Positions 5,485 to 6,641 of a stretch of DNA of 6,641 nucleotides are shown here, piece by piece. This stretch comes from Methanosarcinaceae archaeon (GTDB lineage: Archaea; Halobacteriota; Methanosarcinia; Methanosarcinales; Methanosarcinaceae), in NCBI GenBank assembly GCA_030655675.1, contig JAUSPM010000149.1, positions 1 to 6,641 on the forward strand, written 5' to 3'. A program made the translations under genes and the position numbers. Below the pieces are notes generated by a model that worked only from the letters and a program-made list of their open reading frames with translations, searched no databases and had not been told where the DNA came from. How positions within the stretch are numbered: the first letter of the stretch is position 1; each line of letters starts with the position of its first letter.

Positions 5485-6641
5485 ATGTTCACGATCAAGA
5501 ACCATTTACAAATTGAGAATAGCCATCTCACAATTGGCGGTGTGGATTCAGTAGAACTTATTGAACAATACGGTTCACCATTATATGTTACAAACGAAGA
5601 GCGCTTGCGTGCAAATTACAGGCGCTACAAGGATGCATTTCCTGATGCTGACCTGTACTATGCAGCAAAGGCAAATGCAAATTTCACGATCCTCAGGATA
5701 ATGGCAGATGAAGGTGCCGGTGCTGATGTTTTCTCAGACGGCGAACTTTACATGGCATTGCTTGCCGGTATTCCAAAAGAGAAGGTGCTCTTTAACGGTA
5801 ACTCAAAATCCGACCGTGAACTTTTAATGGCTGTCAAAACAGGTGTCAGGGTGACACTTGATTCACTTGATGAACTAAGGACACTATCCAAGATCGCAAA
5901 AGACGAAGGCGCAGTTGTTGACATCTCATTCAGGGTAAATCCTGATGTGTCGCCTGATACACATCCTAAGATATCCACAGGTCTTAAGACTTCCAAGTTT
6001 GGTGTGCCGCATGAGGAGGTTGTTCGTGCATACAAGGAAGCGCTTGACCTTCCTGGCGTCAATCCTGTTGGGATCCACTGCCACATAGGTTCGCAGATAC
6101 TTGACATCACACCGTTTGCAGAAGCAATGACAAAGATGATGGATCTTGTTGAGCAGGTTACACGTCTTGGTGCGAAACTCGAATTTGTTGACGTTGGCTC
6201 AGGACTTGGTATTCCTTATGAGAAAGGTATCGAAGTGCCTACCCCACAGGATCTTGCAAACCTGATACTTCCGATATTCAACGAGCGTTGTAAGGCAGAA
6301 GGTATCAGTCCTAAACTTGTACTTGAACCCGGGCGCTATATTGCGGGTGATTCAACTGTGCTTCTTACGACTGTCAATACGATGAAGGAAGCAGCAAAGA
6401 AATTCGTTGGTGTGGATGCGGGATTCAATCTTATGATCCGGCCTGCGATGTATGATTCATACCAGCATGTCGTTGTTGCGAACAAGGCTGATGCACCTGT
6501 GAAGGATATTTACAGCATTGCTGGTCCAATCTGTGAGACTGGCGACATCCTTGCACATGACCGCGAATTGCCAACCATTGAGAAAGGCGATATCATTGCA
6601 ATTCTTGATGCAGGTGCTTATGGATTCTCCATGAGTTCCCA
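5485..6641 (+). CDS. lysA: Diaminopimelate decarboxylase (3' end beyond the window)
   Basis: The first 385 codons of a PLP-dependent fold-III decarboxylase, which converts meso-2,6-diaminopimelate to L-lysine and CO2, the last step of the diaminopimelate route; cytosolic and usually dimeric. Visible landmarks are the PLP-binding lysine in YYAAKANAN (Lys62), HIGSQ at 200-204, GSGLGIPY at 238-245 in the phosphate-binding glycine loop, EPGRYIAGD at 281-289, the substrate-contacting GPICETGD at 347-354 with the catalytic Cys350, and GAYGFSMSS at 377-385. Family members are about 415-430 residues, so only some 30-45 residues are missing at the right edge. The N-terminus (MFTIKNHLQI...) is of the expected length and the start is supported by a GAGAGGT ribosome binding site. 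The gene is divergent from the secretion operon with its own promoter. The reading frame shows no damage. Confidence 0.96.
   Translation, partial: MFTIKNHLQIENSHLTIGGVDSVELIEQYGSPLYVTNEERLRANYRRYKDAFPDADLYYAAKANANFTILRIMADEGAGADVFSDGELYMALLAGIPKEKVLFNGNSKSDRELLMAVKTGVRVTLDSLDELRTLSKIAKDEGAVVDISFRVNPDVSPDTHPKISTGLKTSKFGVPHEEVVRAYKEALDLPGVNPVGIHCHIGSQILDITPFAEAMTKMMDLVEQVTRLGAKLEFVDVGSGLGIPYEKGIEVPTPQDLANLILPIFNERCKAEGISPKLVLEPGRYIAGDSTVLLTTVNTMKEAAKKFVGVDAGFNLMIRPAMYDSYQHVVVANKADAPVKDIYSIAGPICETGDILAHDRELPTIEKGDIIAILDAGAYGFSMSS

Noticed and set aside
5748..6110. 120-codon minus-strand open frame inside lysA
   Set aside because: It is antisense to strongly conserved lysA sequence, including the HIGSQ region, with Ser/Thr-rich content typical of a shadow frame.
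1..6641. CRISPR array, tRNA, rRNA or insertion sequence
   Set aside because: No regularly spaced repeats, no cloverleaf-like sequence and no transposase or terminal inverted repeats were seen on either strand.

Overview
The window looks like a piece of a methanogenic archaeal chromosome, most likely order Methanosarcinales. That placement is inferred from an archaeal-style secretion ATPase paired with a large double-domain TadC/GspF membrane protein, from archaeal promoter signals (TATA boxes, short leaders, a leaderless-type start), and from the general flavour of the lysA and toxin-antitoxin proteins. It was not confirmed by a search. The genes are of moderate GC, and the intergenic stretches are strongly AT-rich.

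Layout. Bases 1-179 are AT-rich and carry no supportable gene, only a promoter for the next one. Bases 180-606 hold a hicB-hicA toxin-antitoxin pair on the plus strand. The antitoxin hicB is intact. The toxin hicA overlaps it by 41 nt and is recognisable over its full 74 codons, but is interrupted by a TAA at codon 8. After a T-rich terminator and a small hairpin comes a two-gene minus-strand operon converging on hicBA. It consists of a type II/IV secretion (pilus/TadA-type) ATPase (2685-5057) followed, with a 4-nt ATGA overlap, by its polytopic TadC/GspF-like membrane platform protein (718-2688). Upstream of the ATPase, also on the minus strand, lies the wreck of a MNT-type nucleotidyltransferase gene (about 5042-5312). 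It is frameshifted near its start, lacks one catalytic aspartate and has a degenerate C-terminus. From 5485 to the right edge runs the 5' 385 codons of lysA, diaminopimelate decarboxylase, divergent from the ATPase operon and with its own TATA box and ribosome binding site.

How the parts relate. The ATPase and the membrane protein are the motor and inner-membrane platform of a type IV-pilus-like filament or secretion machine. No pilin or prepilin peptidase is visible here, so these must lie elsewhere. lysA is a housekeeping lysine biosynthesis gene unrelated to the operon. The two toxin-type genes flanking the operon both appear inactivated. I see no convincing new multi-gene system. The most unusual details are the dual-coding nonsense mutation in hicA, the Asn-His repeat insert and cysteine-rich N-terminus of the ATPase, and the decayed nucleotidyltransferase whose tail overlaps the ATPase start.
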